Part shown: positions 48,899 to 61,902 of the stretch, one piece after another | How the letters are laid out: each line of letters starts with the position of its first letter | How positions within the stretch are numbered: position 1 is the stretch's first letter | Source: Membranipora membranacea | Lineage: Eukaryota > Bryozoa > Gymnolaemata > Cheilostomatida > Membraniporidae | Assembly: GCA_914767715.1 (NCBI GenBank) | Contig: OU612067.1 | Span: 20,744,162-20,808,161 of the forward strand | DNA: 64,000 nucleotides | Direction: 5' to 3' | Position numbers and translations under genes: made by a program | The notes under the pieces: model-generated | Database searches by the model: none | Seen by the model: the letters and a program-made list of their open reading frames with translations, nothing else | What the model was told of the DNA's origin: nothing

Positions 48899-49906
48899 TT
48901 ACAGTAGGTTAGGAGGAAATCTATTTTTTGAACTGGCCGTAAAAAAAGCAAAGGGTCCCCCCTTTGTTACTTTTTTTAATTTTAAAGTCCCTCTCATTTC
49001 CGTTCTATTTATCGTAGGATCTTCATATTCTGGAATTTGAATGAGGCCAATGAGGCCATCAACTGGTCCGAGTTTGAAAGAATTCCTATGGCTATTTAAA
49101 TTTTTTACCCTGCGTTTGGCATGTTTTTTAATGACAAAAGTGGCCCTCGTTAAAAATGTCGCTGACGCCAAACTAAAAGGGGCAGCCCCAAACGGGTTTC
49201 AGTTCCAAAGTCAGCATGAAATTCCCCACGGTTTACAGTAGGTTAGGAGGAAATCTATTTTTTGAACTGGCCGTAAAAAAAGCAAAGGGTCCCCCCTTTG
49301 TTAGTTTTTTTAATTTTAAAGTCGCTCTCATTTACGTTCTATTTATCGTAGGATCTTCATATTCTGGAATTTGAATGAGGCCAATGAGGCCATCAACTGG
49401 TCCGAGTTTGAAAGAATTCCGATGGCTATTTAAATTTTTTACCCTGCGTTTGGCATGTTTTTTAATGACAAAAGTGGCCCTCGTTAAAAATGTCGCTGAC
49501 CCCAAACTAAAAGGGGCAGCCCCAAACGGGTTTCAGCTCCAAAGTCAGCATGAAATTCCCCACGGTTTACAGTAGGTTAGGAGGAAATCTATTTTTTTTT
49601 AACTGGCCGTAAAATAAGCAAAGGGTCCCCCCTTCGTTACCTTTTTTTATTTATTTTAAAGTCGCTCTCATTTCCGTTCTATTTATCGTAGGATCTTCAT
49701 ATTCTGGAATTTGAATGAGGCCAATGAGGCCATCAACTGGTCCGAGTTTGAGAGAATTCCGATGGCTATTTAAATTTTTTACCCTGCGTTTGGCATGTTT
49801 TTTAATGACAAAAGTGGCCCTCGTTAAAAATGTCGCTGACGCCAAACTAAAAGGGGCAGCCCCAAACGGGTTTCAGTTCCAAAGTCAGCATGAAATTCCC
49901 CACGGT
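48899..49906 (+). repeat. Three-monomer block, copy 3 (displaced)
   Basis: Offset 21,856-21,857 bp from copy 2, outside the super-repeats. It is preceded by monomer 48565 with CATTAACTGG and TTCAAAAGTC, as copy 2 is preceded by 26709. The second monomer here has six Cs instead of five. The third has GTAAAATAAGC and TTACCTTTT as private changes. Confidence 0.88.
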
Positions 49907-50240
49907 TTACAGTAGGTTAGGAGGAAATCTATTTTTTGAACTGGCCGTAAAAAAAGCAAAGGGTCCCCCCTTTGTTACTATTTTTAATTTTAAAGTCGCT
50001 CTCATTTCCGTTCTATTTATCGTAGGATCTTCATATTCTGGAATTTGAATGAGGCCAATGAGGCCATCAACTGGTCCGAGTTTGAGAGAATTCCGATTGA
50101 TATTTAAATTTTTTACCCTGCGTTTGGCATGTTTTTTAATGACAAAAGTGGCCCTCGTTAAAATTGTCGCTGACGCCAAACTAAAAGGGGCAGCCCCAAA
50201 CGGGTTTCAGTTCCAAAGTCAGCATGAAATTCCCCACGGT

Positions 50241-51242
50241 TTACAGTAGGTTAGGAGGAAATCTATTTTTTGAACTGGCCGTAAAAAAAGCAAAGGGTCC
50301 CCCCTTTGTTACTTTTTTTAATTTTAAAGTCGCTCTCATTTCCGTTCTATTTATCGTAGGATCCTCATATTCTGGAATTTGAATGAGGCCAATGAGGCCA
50401 TCAACTGGTCCGAGTTTGAAAGAATTCCAATGGCTATTTAAATTTTTTACCCTGCGTTTGGCATGTTTTTTAATGACAAAAGTGGCCCTCGTTAAAAATG
50501 TCGCTGACGCCAAACTAAAAGGGGCAGCCCCAAACGGGTTTCAGTTCCAAAGTCAGCATGAAATTCCCCACGGTTTACAGTAGGTTAGGAGGAAATCTAT
50601 TTTTTGAACTGGCCGTAAAAAAAGCAAAGGGTCCCCCCTTTGTTACTTTTTTTAATTTTAAAGTCGCTCTCATTTCCGTTCTATTTATCGTAGGATCCTC
50701 ATATTCTGGATTTTGAATGAGGCCAATGAGGCCATCAACTGGTCCGAGTTTGAAAGAATTCCAATGGCTAATTAAATTTTTTACCCTGCGTTTGGCATGT
50801 TTTTTAATGACAAAAGTGGCCCTCGTTAAAAATGTCGCTGACGCCAAACTAAAAGGGGCAGCCCCAAACGGGTTTCAGTTCCAAAGTCAGCATGAAATTC
50901 CCCACGGTTTACAGTAGGTTAGGAGGAAATCTATTTTTTGAACTGGCCGTAAAAAAAGCAAAGGGTCCCCCCTTTGTTACTTTTTTTAATTTTAAAGTCG
51001 CTCTCATTTCCGTTCTATTTATCGTAGGATCCTCATATTCTGGAATTTGAATGAGGCCAATGAGGCCATCAACTGGTCCGAGTTTGAAAGAATTCCAATG
51101 GCTATTTAAATTTTTTACCCTGCGTTTGGCATGTTTTTTAATGACAAAAGTCGCCCTCGTTAAAAATGTCGCTGACGCCAAACTAAAAGGGGCAGCCCCA
51201 AACGGGTTTCAGTTCCAAAGTCAGCATGAAATTCCCCACGGT
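50241..51242 (+). repeat. Three tandem copies of one monomer type (CCAATGGC, GATCCTC)
   Basis: Monomers 50241, 50575 and 50909 share GGATCCTCA and AATTCCAATGGC. The middle copy has GGATTTTGAATG and GGCTAATTAAA; the third has AAAGTCGCCC. This is the only place where one marked subtype is amplified with a period of a single monomer. Confidence 0.88.
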
Positions 51243-51576
51243 TTACAGTAGGTTAGGAGGAAATCTATTTTTTGAACTGGCCGTAAAAAAAGCAAAGGGT
51301 CCCCCCTTTGTTACTTTTTTTAATTTTAAAGTCGCTCTCATTTCCGTTCTATTTATCGTAGGATCTTCATATTCTGGAATTTGAATGAGGCCAATGAGGC
51401 CATCAACTGGTCCGAGTTTGAGAGAATTCCGATGGATATTTAAATTTTTTACCCTGCGTTTGGCATGTTTTTTAATGACAAAAGTGGCCCTCGTTAAAAG
51501 TGTCGCTGACGCCAAACTAAAAGGGGCAGCCCCAAACGGGTTTCAGTTCCAAAGTCAGCATGAAATTCCCCACGGT

Positions 51577-53246
51577 TTACAGTAGGTTAGGAGGAAATCT
51601 ATTTTTTGAACTGGCCGTAAAAAAAGCAAAGGGTCCCCCCTTTGTTACTTTTTTTAATTTTAAAGTCGCTCTCATTTCCGTTCTATTTATCGTAGGATCT
51701 TCATATTCTGGAATTTGAATGAGGCCAATGAGGCCATATACTGGTCGGAGTTTGAAAGAATTCCGATGGCTATTAAAATTTTTCATCCTGCGTTTGGCAT
51801 GTTTTTTAATGACAAAAGTGGCCCTCGTTAAAAATGTCGCTGACGCCAAACTAAAAGGGGCAGCCCCAAACGGGTTTCAGTTCCAAAGTCAGCATGAAAT
51901 TCCCAACGGTTTACAGTAGGTTAGGAAGAAATCTATTTTTTGAACTGGCCGTAAAAAAAGCAAAGGGTTCCCCCTTTGTTACTTTTTTTAATTTTAAAGT
52001 CGCTCTCATTTCCGTTCTATTTATCGTAGGATCTTCATATTCTGGAATTTGAATCAGGCCAATGAGGCCATCAACTGGTGCGAGTAAGAGAGAATTCCGA
52101 TGGCTATTTAAATTTTTTACCCTGCGTTTGGCATGTTTTTTAATGACAAAAGTGGCCCTCGTTAAAAATGTCGCTGACGCCAAACTAAAAGGGGCAGCCC
52201 CAAACGGGTTTCAGTTCCAAAGTCAGCATGAAATTCCCCACGGTTTACAGTAGGTTAGGAGGAAATCTATTTTTTGAACTGGCCGTAAAAAAAGCAAAGG
52301 GTCCCCCCTTTGTTACTTTTTTTAATTTTAAAGTCGCTCTCATTTCCGTTCTATTTATCGTAGGATCTTCATATTCTGGAATTTGAATGAGGCCAATGAG
52401 GCCATCAACTGGTCGGAATTTGAAAGAATTCCGATGGCTATTTAAATTTTTCATCCTGCGTTTGGCATGTTTTTTAATGACAAAAGTGGCCCTCGTTAAA
52501 AATGTCGCTGACGCCAAACTAAAAGGGGCAGCCCCAAACGGGTTTCAGTTCCAAAGTCAGCATGAAATTCCCCACGGTTTACAGTAGGTTAGGAGGAAAT
52601 CTATTTTTTGAACTGGCCGTAAAAAAAGCAAAGGGTCCCCCCTTTGTTACTTTTTTTAATTTTAAAGTCGCTCTCATTTCCGTTCTATTTATCGTAGGAT
52701 CTTCATATTCTGGAATTTGAATCAGGCCAATGAGGCCATCAACTGGTGCGAGTAAGAGAGAATTCCGATGGCTATTTAAATTTTTTACCCTGCGTTTGGC
52801 ATGTTTTTTAATGACAAAAGTGGCCCTCGTTAAAAATGTCGCTGACGCCAAACTAAAAGGGGCAGCCCCAAACGGGTTTCAGTTCCAAAGTCAGCATGAA
52901 ATTCCCCACGGTTTACAGTAGGTTAGGAGGAAATCTATTTTTTGAACTGGCCGTAAAAAAAGCAAAGGGTCCCCCCTTTGTTACATTTTTTAATTTTAAA
53001 GTCGCTCTCATTTCCGTTCTATTTATCGTAGGATCTTCATATTCTGGAATTTGAATGAGGCCAATGAGGCCATCAACTGGTCGGAATTTGAAAGAATTCC
53101 GATGGCTATTTAAATTTTTCATCCTGCGTTTGGCATGTTTTTTAATGACAAAAGTGGCCCTCGTTAAAAATGTCGCTGACGCCAAACTAAAAGGGGCAGC
53201 CCCAAACGGGTTTCAGTTCCAAAGTCAGCATGAAATTCCCCACGGT
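51577..53246 (+). repeat. 668-bp dimer, two and a half copies
   Basis: Monomers alternate between a GGTCGGA/TTTCATCCTGCG type (51577, 52245, 52913) and a GAATCAGG/GGTGCGAGTAAGAG type (51911, 52579). The first copy is the most diverged, with CCATATACTGG, CTATTAAAATT and CCCAACGG in 51577 and GGAAGAAATC with GGGTTCCCC in 51911. Confidence 0.9.
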
Positions 53247-53580
53247 TTACAGTAGGTTAGGAGGAAATCTATTTTTTGAACTGGCCGTAAAAAAAGCAAA
53301 GGGTCCCCCCTTTGTTACTTTTTTTAATTTTAAAGTCGCTCTCATTTCCGTTCTATTTATCGTAGGATCTTCATCTTCTGGAATTTGAATGAGGCCAATG
53401 AGGCCATCAACTGGTCCGAGTTTGAGAGAATTCCGATGGATATTTAAATTTTTTACCTTGCGTTTGGCATGTTTTTTAATGACAAAAGTGGCCCTCGTTA
53501 AAAGTGTCGCTGACGCCAAACTAAAAGGGGCAGCCCCAAACGGGTTTCAGTTCCAAAGTCAGCATGAAATTCCCCACGGT

Positions 53581-54581
53581 TTACAGTAGGTTAGGAGGAA
53601 ATCTATTTTTTGAACTGGCCGTAAAAAAAGCAAAGGGTCCCCCCTTTGTTACTTTTTTTAATTTTAAAGTCGCTCTCATTTCCGTTCTATTTATCGTAGG
53701 ATCTTCATATTCTGGAATTTGAATGAGGCCAATGAGGCCATCAACTGGTCCGAGTTTGAAAGAATTCCGATGGCTATTTAAATTTTTTACCCTGCGTTTG
53801 GCATGGTTTTTAATGACAAGAGTGGCCCTCGTTAAAAATGTCGCTGACGCCAAACTAAAAGGGGCAGCCCCAAACGGGTTTCAGTTCCAAAGTCAGCATG
53901 GAATTCCCCACGGTTTACAGTAGGTTAGGAGGAAATCTATTTTTTGAACTGGCCGTAAAAAAAGCAAAGGGTCCACCCTTTGTTACTTTTTTTAATTTTA
54001 AAGTCGCTCTCATTTCCGTTCTATTTATCGTAGGATCTTCATATTCTGGAATTTGAATGAGGCCAATGAGGCCATCAACTGGTCCGAGTTTGAAAGAATT
54101 CCGATGGCTATTTAAATTTTTCACCCTGCGTTTGGCATGTTTTTTAATGACAAAAGTGGCCCTCGTTAAAAATGTCGCTGACGCCAAACTAAAGGGGCAG
54201 CCCCAAACGGGTTTCAGTTCCAAAGTCAGCATGAAATTCCCCACGGTTTACAGTAGGTTAGGAGGAAATCTATTTTTTGAACTGGCCGTAAAAAAAGCAA
54301 AGGGTCCCCCCTTTGTTACTTTTTTTAATTTTAAAGTCGCTCTCATTTCCGTTCTATTTATCGTAGGATCTTCATCTTCTGGAATTTGAATGAGGCCAAT
54401 GAGGCCATCAACTGGTCCGAGTTTGAAAGAATTCCGATGGCTATTTAAATTTTTTACCCTGCGTTTGGCATGTTTTTTAATGACAAAAGTGGCCCTCGTT
54501 AAAAATGTCGCTGACGCCAAACTAAAAGGGGCAGCCCCAAACGGGTTTCAGTTCCAAAGTCAGCATGAAATTCCCCACGGT
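53581..54581 (+). repeat. 1,001-bp trimer, copy 1
   Basis: Order: a CATGGTTTTTAATGACAAGAG monomer, a 333-bp monomer with TTTTTCACCCTGCG and a one-A deletion (AACTAAAGGGGC), then a CATCTTCTGG monomer. Private changes are CATGGAATTCC (extra EcoRI at 53901) and GGGTCCACCC. Confidence 0.9.
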
Positions 54582-55582
54582 TTACAGTAGGTTAGGAGGA
54601 AATCTATTTTTTGAACTGGCCGTAAAAAAAGCAAAGGGTCCCCCCTTTGTTACTTTTTTTAATTTTAAAGTCGCTCTCATTTCCGTTCTATTTATCGTAG
54701 GATCTTCATATTCTGGAATTTGAATGAGGCCAATGAGGCCATCAACTGGTCCGAGTTTGAAAGAATTCCGATGGCTATTTAAATTTTTTACCCTGCGTTT
54801 CGCATGGTTTTTAATGACAAGAGTGGCCCTCGTTAAAAATGTCGCTGACGCCAAACTAAAAGGGGCAGCCCCAAACGGGTTTCAGTTCCAAAGTCAGCAT
54901 GAAATTCCCCACGGTTTACAGTAGGTTAGGAGGAAATCTATTTTTTGAACTGGCCGTAAAAAAAGCAAAGGGTCCCCCCTTTGTTACTTTTTTTAATTTT
55001 AAAGTCGCTCTCATTTCCGTTCTATTTATCGTAGGAGCTTCATATTCTGGAATTTGAATGAGGCCAATGAGGCCATCAACTGGTCCGAGTTTGAAAGAAT
55101 TCCGATGGCTATTTAAATTTTTCACCCTGCAATTGGCATGTTTTTTAATGACAAAAGTGGCCCTCGTTAAAAATGTCGCTGACGCCAAACTAAAGGGGCA
55201 GCCCCAAACGGGTTTCAGTTCCAAAGTCAGCATGAAATTCCCCACGGTTTACAATAGGTTAGGAGGAAATCTATTTTTTGAACTGACCGTAAAAAAAGCA
55301 AAGGGTCCCCCCTTTGTTACTTTTTTTAATTTTAAAGTCGCTCTCATTTCCGTTCTATTTATCGTAGGATCTTCATCTTCTGGAGTTTGAATGAGGCCAA
55401 TGAGGCCATCAACTGGTCCGAGTTTGAAAGAATTCCGATGGCTATTTAAATTTTTTACCCTGCGTTTGGCATGTTTTTTAATGACAAAAGTGGCCCTCGT
55501 TAAAAATGTCGCTGACGCCAAACTAAAAGGGGCAGCCCCAAACGGGTTTCAGTTCCAAAGTCAGCATGAAATTCCCCACGGT
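54582..55582 (+). repeat. 1,001-bp trimer, copy 2
   Basis: Same order at offset 1,001 bp. Private changes include TTTCGCATGG, GTAGGAGCTTC, CCCTGCAATTGG, ACAATAGG, GAACTGACCG and GGAGTTTG, so this copy has drifted more than copy 1. A third, single trimer lies at 56920-57920. Confidence 0.88.
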
Positions 55583-56919
55583 TTACAGTAGGTTAGGAGG
55601 AAATCTATTTTTTTTAACTGGCCGTAAAAAAAGCAAAGGGTCCCCCCTTCGATACTTTTTTTAATTTTAAAGTCGCTCTCATTTCCGTTCTATTTATCGT
55701 AGGATCTTCATATTCTGGAATTTGAATGAGGCCAATGAGGCCATCAACTGGTCCGAGTTTGAGAGAATTCCGATAGCTATTTAAATTTTTTACCCTGCGT
55801 TTGGCATGTTTTTTAATGACAAAAGTGGCCCTCGTTAAAAATGTCGCTGACGCCAAACTAAAAGGGGCAGCCCCAAACGGGTTTCAGTTCCAAAGTCAGC
55901 ATGAAATTCCCCACAGTTTACATGAGGTTAGGAGGAAATCTATTTTTTGAACTGGCCGTAAAAAAAGCAAAGGGTCCCCCCTTTGTTACTTTTTTTAATT
56001 TTAAAGTTGCTCTCATTTCCGTTCTATTTATCGTAGGATCTTCATATTCTGGAATTTGAATGAGGCCAATGAGGCCATCAACTGGTCCGAGTTTGAAAGA
56101 ATTCCGATGGCTATTTAAATTTTTTACCCTGCGTTTGGCATGTTTTTTAATGACAAAAGTGGCCCTCGTTAAAAATGTCGCTGACGCCAAACTAAAAGGG
56201 GCAGCCCCAAACGAGTTTCTGTTCCAAAGTCAGCATGAAATTCCCCACGGTTTACAGTAGGTTAGGAGGAAATCTATTTTTTGAACTGGCCGTAAAAAAA
56301 GCAAAGGGTCCCCCCTTTGTTACTTTTTTTAATTTTAAAGTCGCTCTCATTTCCGTTATATTTATCGTAGGATCTTCATATTTTGGAATTTGAATGAGGC
56401 CAATGAGGCCATCAACTGGTCCGAGTTAGAAAGAATTCCAATGGCTATTTAAATTTTTTACCCTGCGTTTGGCATGTTTTTTAATGACAAAAGTGGCCCT
56501 CGTTAAAAATGTCGCTGACGCCAAACTAAAAGGGGCAGCCCCAAACGGGTTTCAGTTCCAAAGTCAGCATGAAATTCCCCACGGTTTACAGTAGGTTAGG
56601 AGGAAATCTATTTTTTGAACTGGCCGTAAAAAAAGCAAAGGGTCCCCCCTTTGTTACTTTTTTTAATTTTAAAGTCGCTCTCATTTCCGTTCTATTTATC
56701 GTAGGATCTTCATATTCTGGAATTTTAATGAGGCAAATGAGGCCATCAACTGGTCCGAGTTTGAGAGAATTCCGATGGATATTTAAATTTTTTACCTTGC
56801 GTTTGGCATGTTTTTTAATGACAAAAGTGGCCCTCGTTAAAAGTGTCGCTGACGCCAAACTGAAAGGGGCAGCCCCAAACGGGTTTCAGTTCCAAAGTCA
56901 GCATGAAATTCCCCACGGT

Positions 56920-59590
56920 TTACAGTAGGTTAGGAGGAAATCTATTTTTTGAACAGGCCGTAAAAAAAGCAAAGGGTCCCCCCTTTGTTACTTTTTTTAA
57001 TTTTAAAGTCGCTCTCATTTCCGTTCTATTTATCGTAGGATCTTCATATTCTGGAATTTGAATGAGGCCAATGAGGCCATCAACTGGTCCGAGTTTGAAA
57101 GAATTCCGATGGCTATTTAAATTTTTTACCCTGCGTTTGGCATGGTTTTTAATGACAAGAGTGGCCCTCGTTAAAAATGTCGCTGACGCCAAACTAAAAG
57201 GGGCAGCCCCAAACGGGTTTCAGTTCCAAAGTCAGCATGAAATTCCCCACGGTTTACAGTAGGTTAGGAGGAAATCTATTTTTTGAACTGGCCGTAAAAA
57301 AAGCAAAGGGTCCCCCCTTTGTTACTTTTTTTAATTTTAAAGTCGCTCTCATTTCCGTTCTATTTATCGTAGGATCTTCATATTCTGGAATTTGAATGAG
57401 GCCAATGAGGCCATCAACTGGTCCGAGTTTGAAAGAATTCCGATGGCTATTTAAATTTTTCACCCTGCGTTTGGCATGTTTTTTAATGACAAAAGTGGCC
57501 CTCGTTAAAAATGTCGCTGACGCCAAACTAAAGGGGCAGCCCCAAACGGGTTTCAGTTCCAAAGTCAGCATGAAATTCCCCACGGTTTACAGTAGGTTAG
57601 GAGGAAATCTATTTTTTGAACTGGCCGTAAAAAAAGCAAAGGGTCCCCCCTTTGTTACTTTTTTTAATTTTAAAGTCGCTCTCATTTCCGTTCTATTTAT
57701 CGTAGGATCTTCATCTTCTGGAATGTGAATGAGGCCAATGAGGCCATCAACTGGTCCGAGTTTGAAAGAATTCCGATGGCTATTTAAATTTTTTACCCTG
57801 CGTTTGGCATGTTTTTTAATGACAAAAGTGGCCCTCGTTAAAAATGTCGCTGACGCCAAACTAAAAGGGGCAGCCCCAAACGGGTTTCAGTTCAAAAGTC
57901 AGCATGAAATTCCCCACAGTTTACATGAGGTTAGGAGGAAATCTATTTTTTGAACTGGCCGTAAAAAAAGCAAAGGGTCCCCCCTTTGTTACTTTTTTTA
58001 ATTTTAAAGTTGCTCTCATTTCCGTTCTATTTATCGTAGGATCTTCATATTCTGGAATTTGAATGAGGCCAATGAGGCCATCAACTGGTCCGAGTTTGAA
58101 AGAATTCCGATGGCTATTTAAATTTTTTACCCTGCGTTTGGCATGTTTTTTAATGACAAAAGTGGCCCTCGTTAAAAATGTCGCTGACGCCAAACTAAAA
58201 GGGGCAGCCCCAAACGGGTTTCAGTTCCAAAGTCAGCATGAAATTCCCCACGGTTTACAGTAGGTTAGGAGGAAATCTATTTTTTGAACTGGCCGTAAAA
58301 AAAGCAAAGGGTCCCCCCTTTGTTACTTTTTTTAATTTTAAAGTCGCTCTCATTTCCGTTATATTTATCGTAGGATCTTCATATTCTGGAATTTGAATGA
58401 GGCCAATGAGGCCATCAACTGGTCCGAGTTAGAAAGAATTCCAATGGCTATTTAAATTTTTTACCCTGCGTTTGGCATGTTTTTTAATGACAAAAGTGGC
58501 CCTCGTTAAAAATGTCGCTGACGCCAAACTAAAAGGGGCAGCCCCAAACGGGTTTCAGTTCCAAAGTCAGCATGAAATTCCCCACGGTTTACAGTAGGTT
58601 AGGAGGAAATCTATTTTTTGAACTGGCCGTAAAAAAAGCAAAGGGTCCCCCCTTTGTTACTTTTTTTAATTTTAAAGTCGCTCTCATTTCCGTTCTATTT
58701 ATCGTAGGATCTTCATATTCTGGAATTTTAATGAGGCCAATGAGGCCATCAACTGGTCCGAGTTTGAGAGAATTCCGATGGATATTTAAATTCTTTACCT
58801 TGCGTTTGGCATGTTTTTTAATGACAAAAGTGGCCCTCGTTAAAAGTGTCGCTGACGCCAAACTGAAAGGGGCAGCCCCAAACGGGTTTCAGTTCCAAAG
58901 TCAGCATGAAATTCCCCACGGTTTACAGTAGGTTAGGAGGAAATCTATTTTTTGAACAGGCCGTAAAAAAAGCAAAGGGTCCCCCCTTTGTTACTTTTTT
59001 TAATTTTAAAGTCGCTCTCATTTCCGTTCTATTTATCGTAGGATCTTCATATTCTGGAATTTGAATGAGGCCAATGAGGCCATCAACTGGTCCGAGTTTG
59101 AGAGAATTCCGATGGATATTTAAATTTTTTACCTTGCGTTTGGCATGTTTTTTAATGACAAAAGTGGCCCTCGTTAAAAGTGTCGCTGACGCCAAACTAA
59201 AAGGGGCAGCCCCAAACGGGTTTCAGTTCCAAAGTCAGCATGAAATTCCCCACGGTTTACAGTAGGTTAGGAGGAAATCTATTTTTTGAACTGGCCGTAA
59301 AAAAAGCAAAGGGTCCCCCCTTTGTTACTTTTTTTAATTTTAAAGTCGCTCTAATTTCCGTTCTATTTATCGTAGGATCTTCATATTCTGGAATTTGAAT
59401 GAGGCCAATGAGGTCATCAACTGGTCCGAGTTTGAAAGAATTCCGTTGGCTATTTAAATTTTTTACCCTGCGTTTGGCATGTTTTTTAATGACAAAAGTG
59501 GCCCTCGTTAAAAATGTCGCTGACGCCAAACTAAAAGGGGCAGCCCCAAACGGGTTTCAGTTCCAAAGTCAGCATGAAATTCCCCACGGT
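56920..59590 (+). repeat. Terminal super-repeat block, copy 1 (eight monomers)
   Basis: Starts with a GAACAGGCCG/GACAAGAG monomer and the AACTAAAGGGGC monomer. Then follow CATCTTCTGGAATGTG, an AAAGTTGCTC monomer after TTTACATGAGG, GAGTTAGAAAG/CCAATGGC, GAATTTTAATG/CTGAAAGG/AAAGTGTCGC, GAACAGGCCG/ACCTTGCG, and GAGGTCATC/CCGTTGGC. From 57254 it matches 61903 onward at offset 4,649 bp. Confidence 0.88.
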
Positions 59591-59898
59591 TTAGAGTAGG
59601 TTAGGAGGAAATCTATTTTTTGAACTGGCCGTTACTTTGTTTAATTTTAAAGTCGCTCTCATTTCCGTTCTATTTATCGTAGGATCTTCATATTCTGGAA
59701 TTTGAATGAGGCCAATCAGGCCATCAACTGGTTCGAGTTTGAAAGAATTCCGTTGGCTATTTAAATTTTTTACCCTGCGTTTTGGCATGTTTTTTAATGA
59801 CAAAAGTGGCCCTCGTTAAAAATGTCGCTGACGCCAAACTAAAAGGGGCAGCCCCAAACGGGTTTCAGTTCCAAAGTCAGCATGAAATTCCCCATGGT
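59591..59898 (+). repeat. 308-bp monomer lacking most of the hairpin
   Basis: GGCCGT is followed directly by TACTTTGTTTAA. The 27 bp from A7 through TTTGT of the hairpin segment are gone, with a GT dinucleotide shared by the breakpoints. A T-to-G change splits the T7 run, and one extra T in GCGTTTTGGCATG brings the length to 308. It also has CCAATCAGGCC and CTGGTTCGAG. Confidence 0.92.
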
Positions 59899-61902
59899 TT
59901 AAAGTAGGTTAGTAGGAAATCTATTTTTTGAACTGGCCGTAAAAAAACCAAAGGGTCCCCCCTTTGTTACTTTTTTTAATTTTAAAGTCGCTCTCATTTC
60001 CGTTCTATTTATCGTAGGATCTTCATATTCTGGAATTTGAATGAAGCCAATGAGGCCATCAACTGGTCCGAGTTTGAAAGAATTCCGATGGCTATTTAAA
60101 TTTTTTACCCTGCGTTTGGCATGTTTTTTGATGATAAAAGTGGCCCTCGTTAAAAATGTCGCTGACGCCAAACTAAAAGAAGCAGCCCCAAACGGGTTTC
60201 AGTTCCAAAGTCAGCATGAAATTCCCCACGGTCTAGAGTAGGTTAGGAGGAAATCTATTTTTTGAACTGGCCGTAAAAAAAGCAAAGGGTCCCCCCTTTG
60301 TTACTTTTTTTAATTTTAAAGTCGCTCTCATTTCCGTTCTATTTATCGTAGGATCTTCATATTCTGGAATTTGAATGAGGCCAATGAGGCCATCAACTGG
60401 TCCGAGTTTGAAAGAATTCCGATGGCTATTTAAATTTTTTACCCTGCGGTTGGCATGTTTTTTAATGACAAAAGTGGCCCTCGTTAAAAATGTCGCTGAC
60501 GCCAAACTGAAAGGGGCAGCCCCAAACGGGTTTCAGTTCCAAAGTCAGCATGAAATTCCCCACGGTTTAGAGTAGGTTGGGAGGAAATCTATTTTTTGAA
60601 CTGGCCGTAAAAAAAGCAAAGGGTCCCCCCTTTGTTACTTTTTTTAATTTTAAAGTCGCTCTCATTTCCGTTCTATTTATCGTAGGATCTTCATATTCTG
60701 GAATTTGAATGAGGCCAATGAGGCCATCAACTGGTCCGAGTTTGAAAGACTTCCGATGGCTATTTAAATTTTTTACCCTGCGTTTGGCATGTTTTTTAAT
60801 GACAAAAGTGGCCCTCGTTAAAAATGTCGCTGACGCCAAACTAAAAGGGGCAGCCCCAAACGGGTTTCAGTTCCAAAGTCAGCATGAAATTCCCCACGGT
60901 TTAGAGTAGGTTAGGAGGAAATCTATTTTTTGAACTGGCCGTAAAAAAAGCAAAGGGTCCCCCCTTTGTTACTTTTTTTAATTTTAAAGTCGCTCTCATT
61001 TCCGTTCTATTTATCGTAGGATCTTCATATTCTGGAATTTGAATGAGGCCAATGAGGCCATCAACTGGTCCGAGTTTAAAAGAATTCCGTTGGCTATTTA
61101 AATTTTTTACCCTGCGTTTGGCATGTTTTTTAATGACAAAAGTGGCCCTCGTTAAAAATGTAGCTGACGCCAGACTAAAAGGGGCAGCACCAAACGGGTT
61201 TCAGTTCCAAAGTCAGCATGAAATTCCCCACGGTTTAGAGTAGGTTAGGAGGAAATCTATTTTTTGAACTGGCCGTAAAAAAAGCAAAGGGTCCCCCCTT
61301 TGTTACTTTTTTTAAGTTTTAAGTCGCTCTCATTTCCGTTCTATTTATCGTAGGATCTTCATATTCTGGAATTTGAATGAGGCCAATGAGGCCATCAACT
61401 GGTCCGAGTTTGAAAGAATTCCGATGGCTATTTAAATTTTTTACCCTGCGTTTGGCATGTTTTTTAATGACAAAAGTGGCCCTCGTTAAAAATGTCGCTG
61501 ACGCCAAACTAAAAGGGGCAGCCCCAAACGGGTTTCAGTTCCAAAGTCAGCATGAAATTCCCCATGGTTTAGAGTAGGTTAGGAGGAAATCTATTTTTTG
61601 AACTGGCCGTAAAAAAAGCAAAGGGTCTCCCCTTTGTTACTTTTTTTAATTTTAAAGTCGCTCTCATTTCCGTTCTATTTATCGTAGGATCTTCATATTC
61701 TGGAATTTGAGTGAGGCCAATGAGGCCATCAACTGGTTTGAGTTTGAAAGAATTCCGTTGGCTATTTAAATTTTTTACCCTGCGTTTGGCATGTTTTTTA
61801 ATGACAAAAGTGGCCCTCGTTAAAAATGTCGCTGACGCCAAACTAAAAGGGGCAGCCCCAAACGGGTTTCAGTTCCAAAGTCAGCATGAAATTCCCCACG
61901 GT
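59591..61902 (+). repeat. TAGAG subfamily cluster
   Basis: Monomer junctions here read GGTTTAGAGTAGG (GGTCTAGAG at 60240, GGTTTAAAG at 59900) instead of GGTTTACAGTAGG. Individual copies carry CCGTTGGC, AAGAAGCAGCC, GTAGCTGACGCCAGAC or AAGTTTTAAGTC. The cluster begins with the 308-bp monomer and restarts at 63906, just inside the right edge. Confidence 0.85.
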
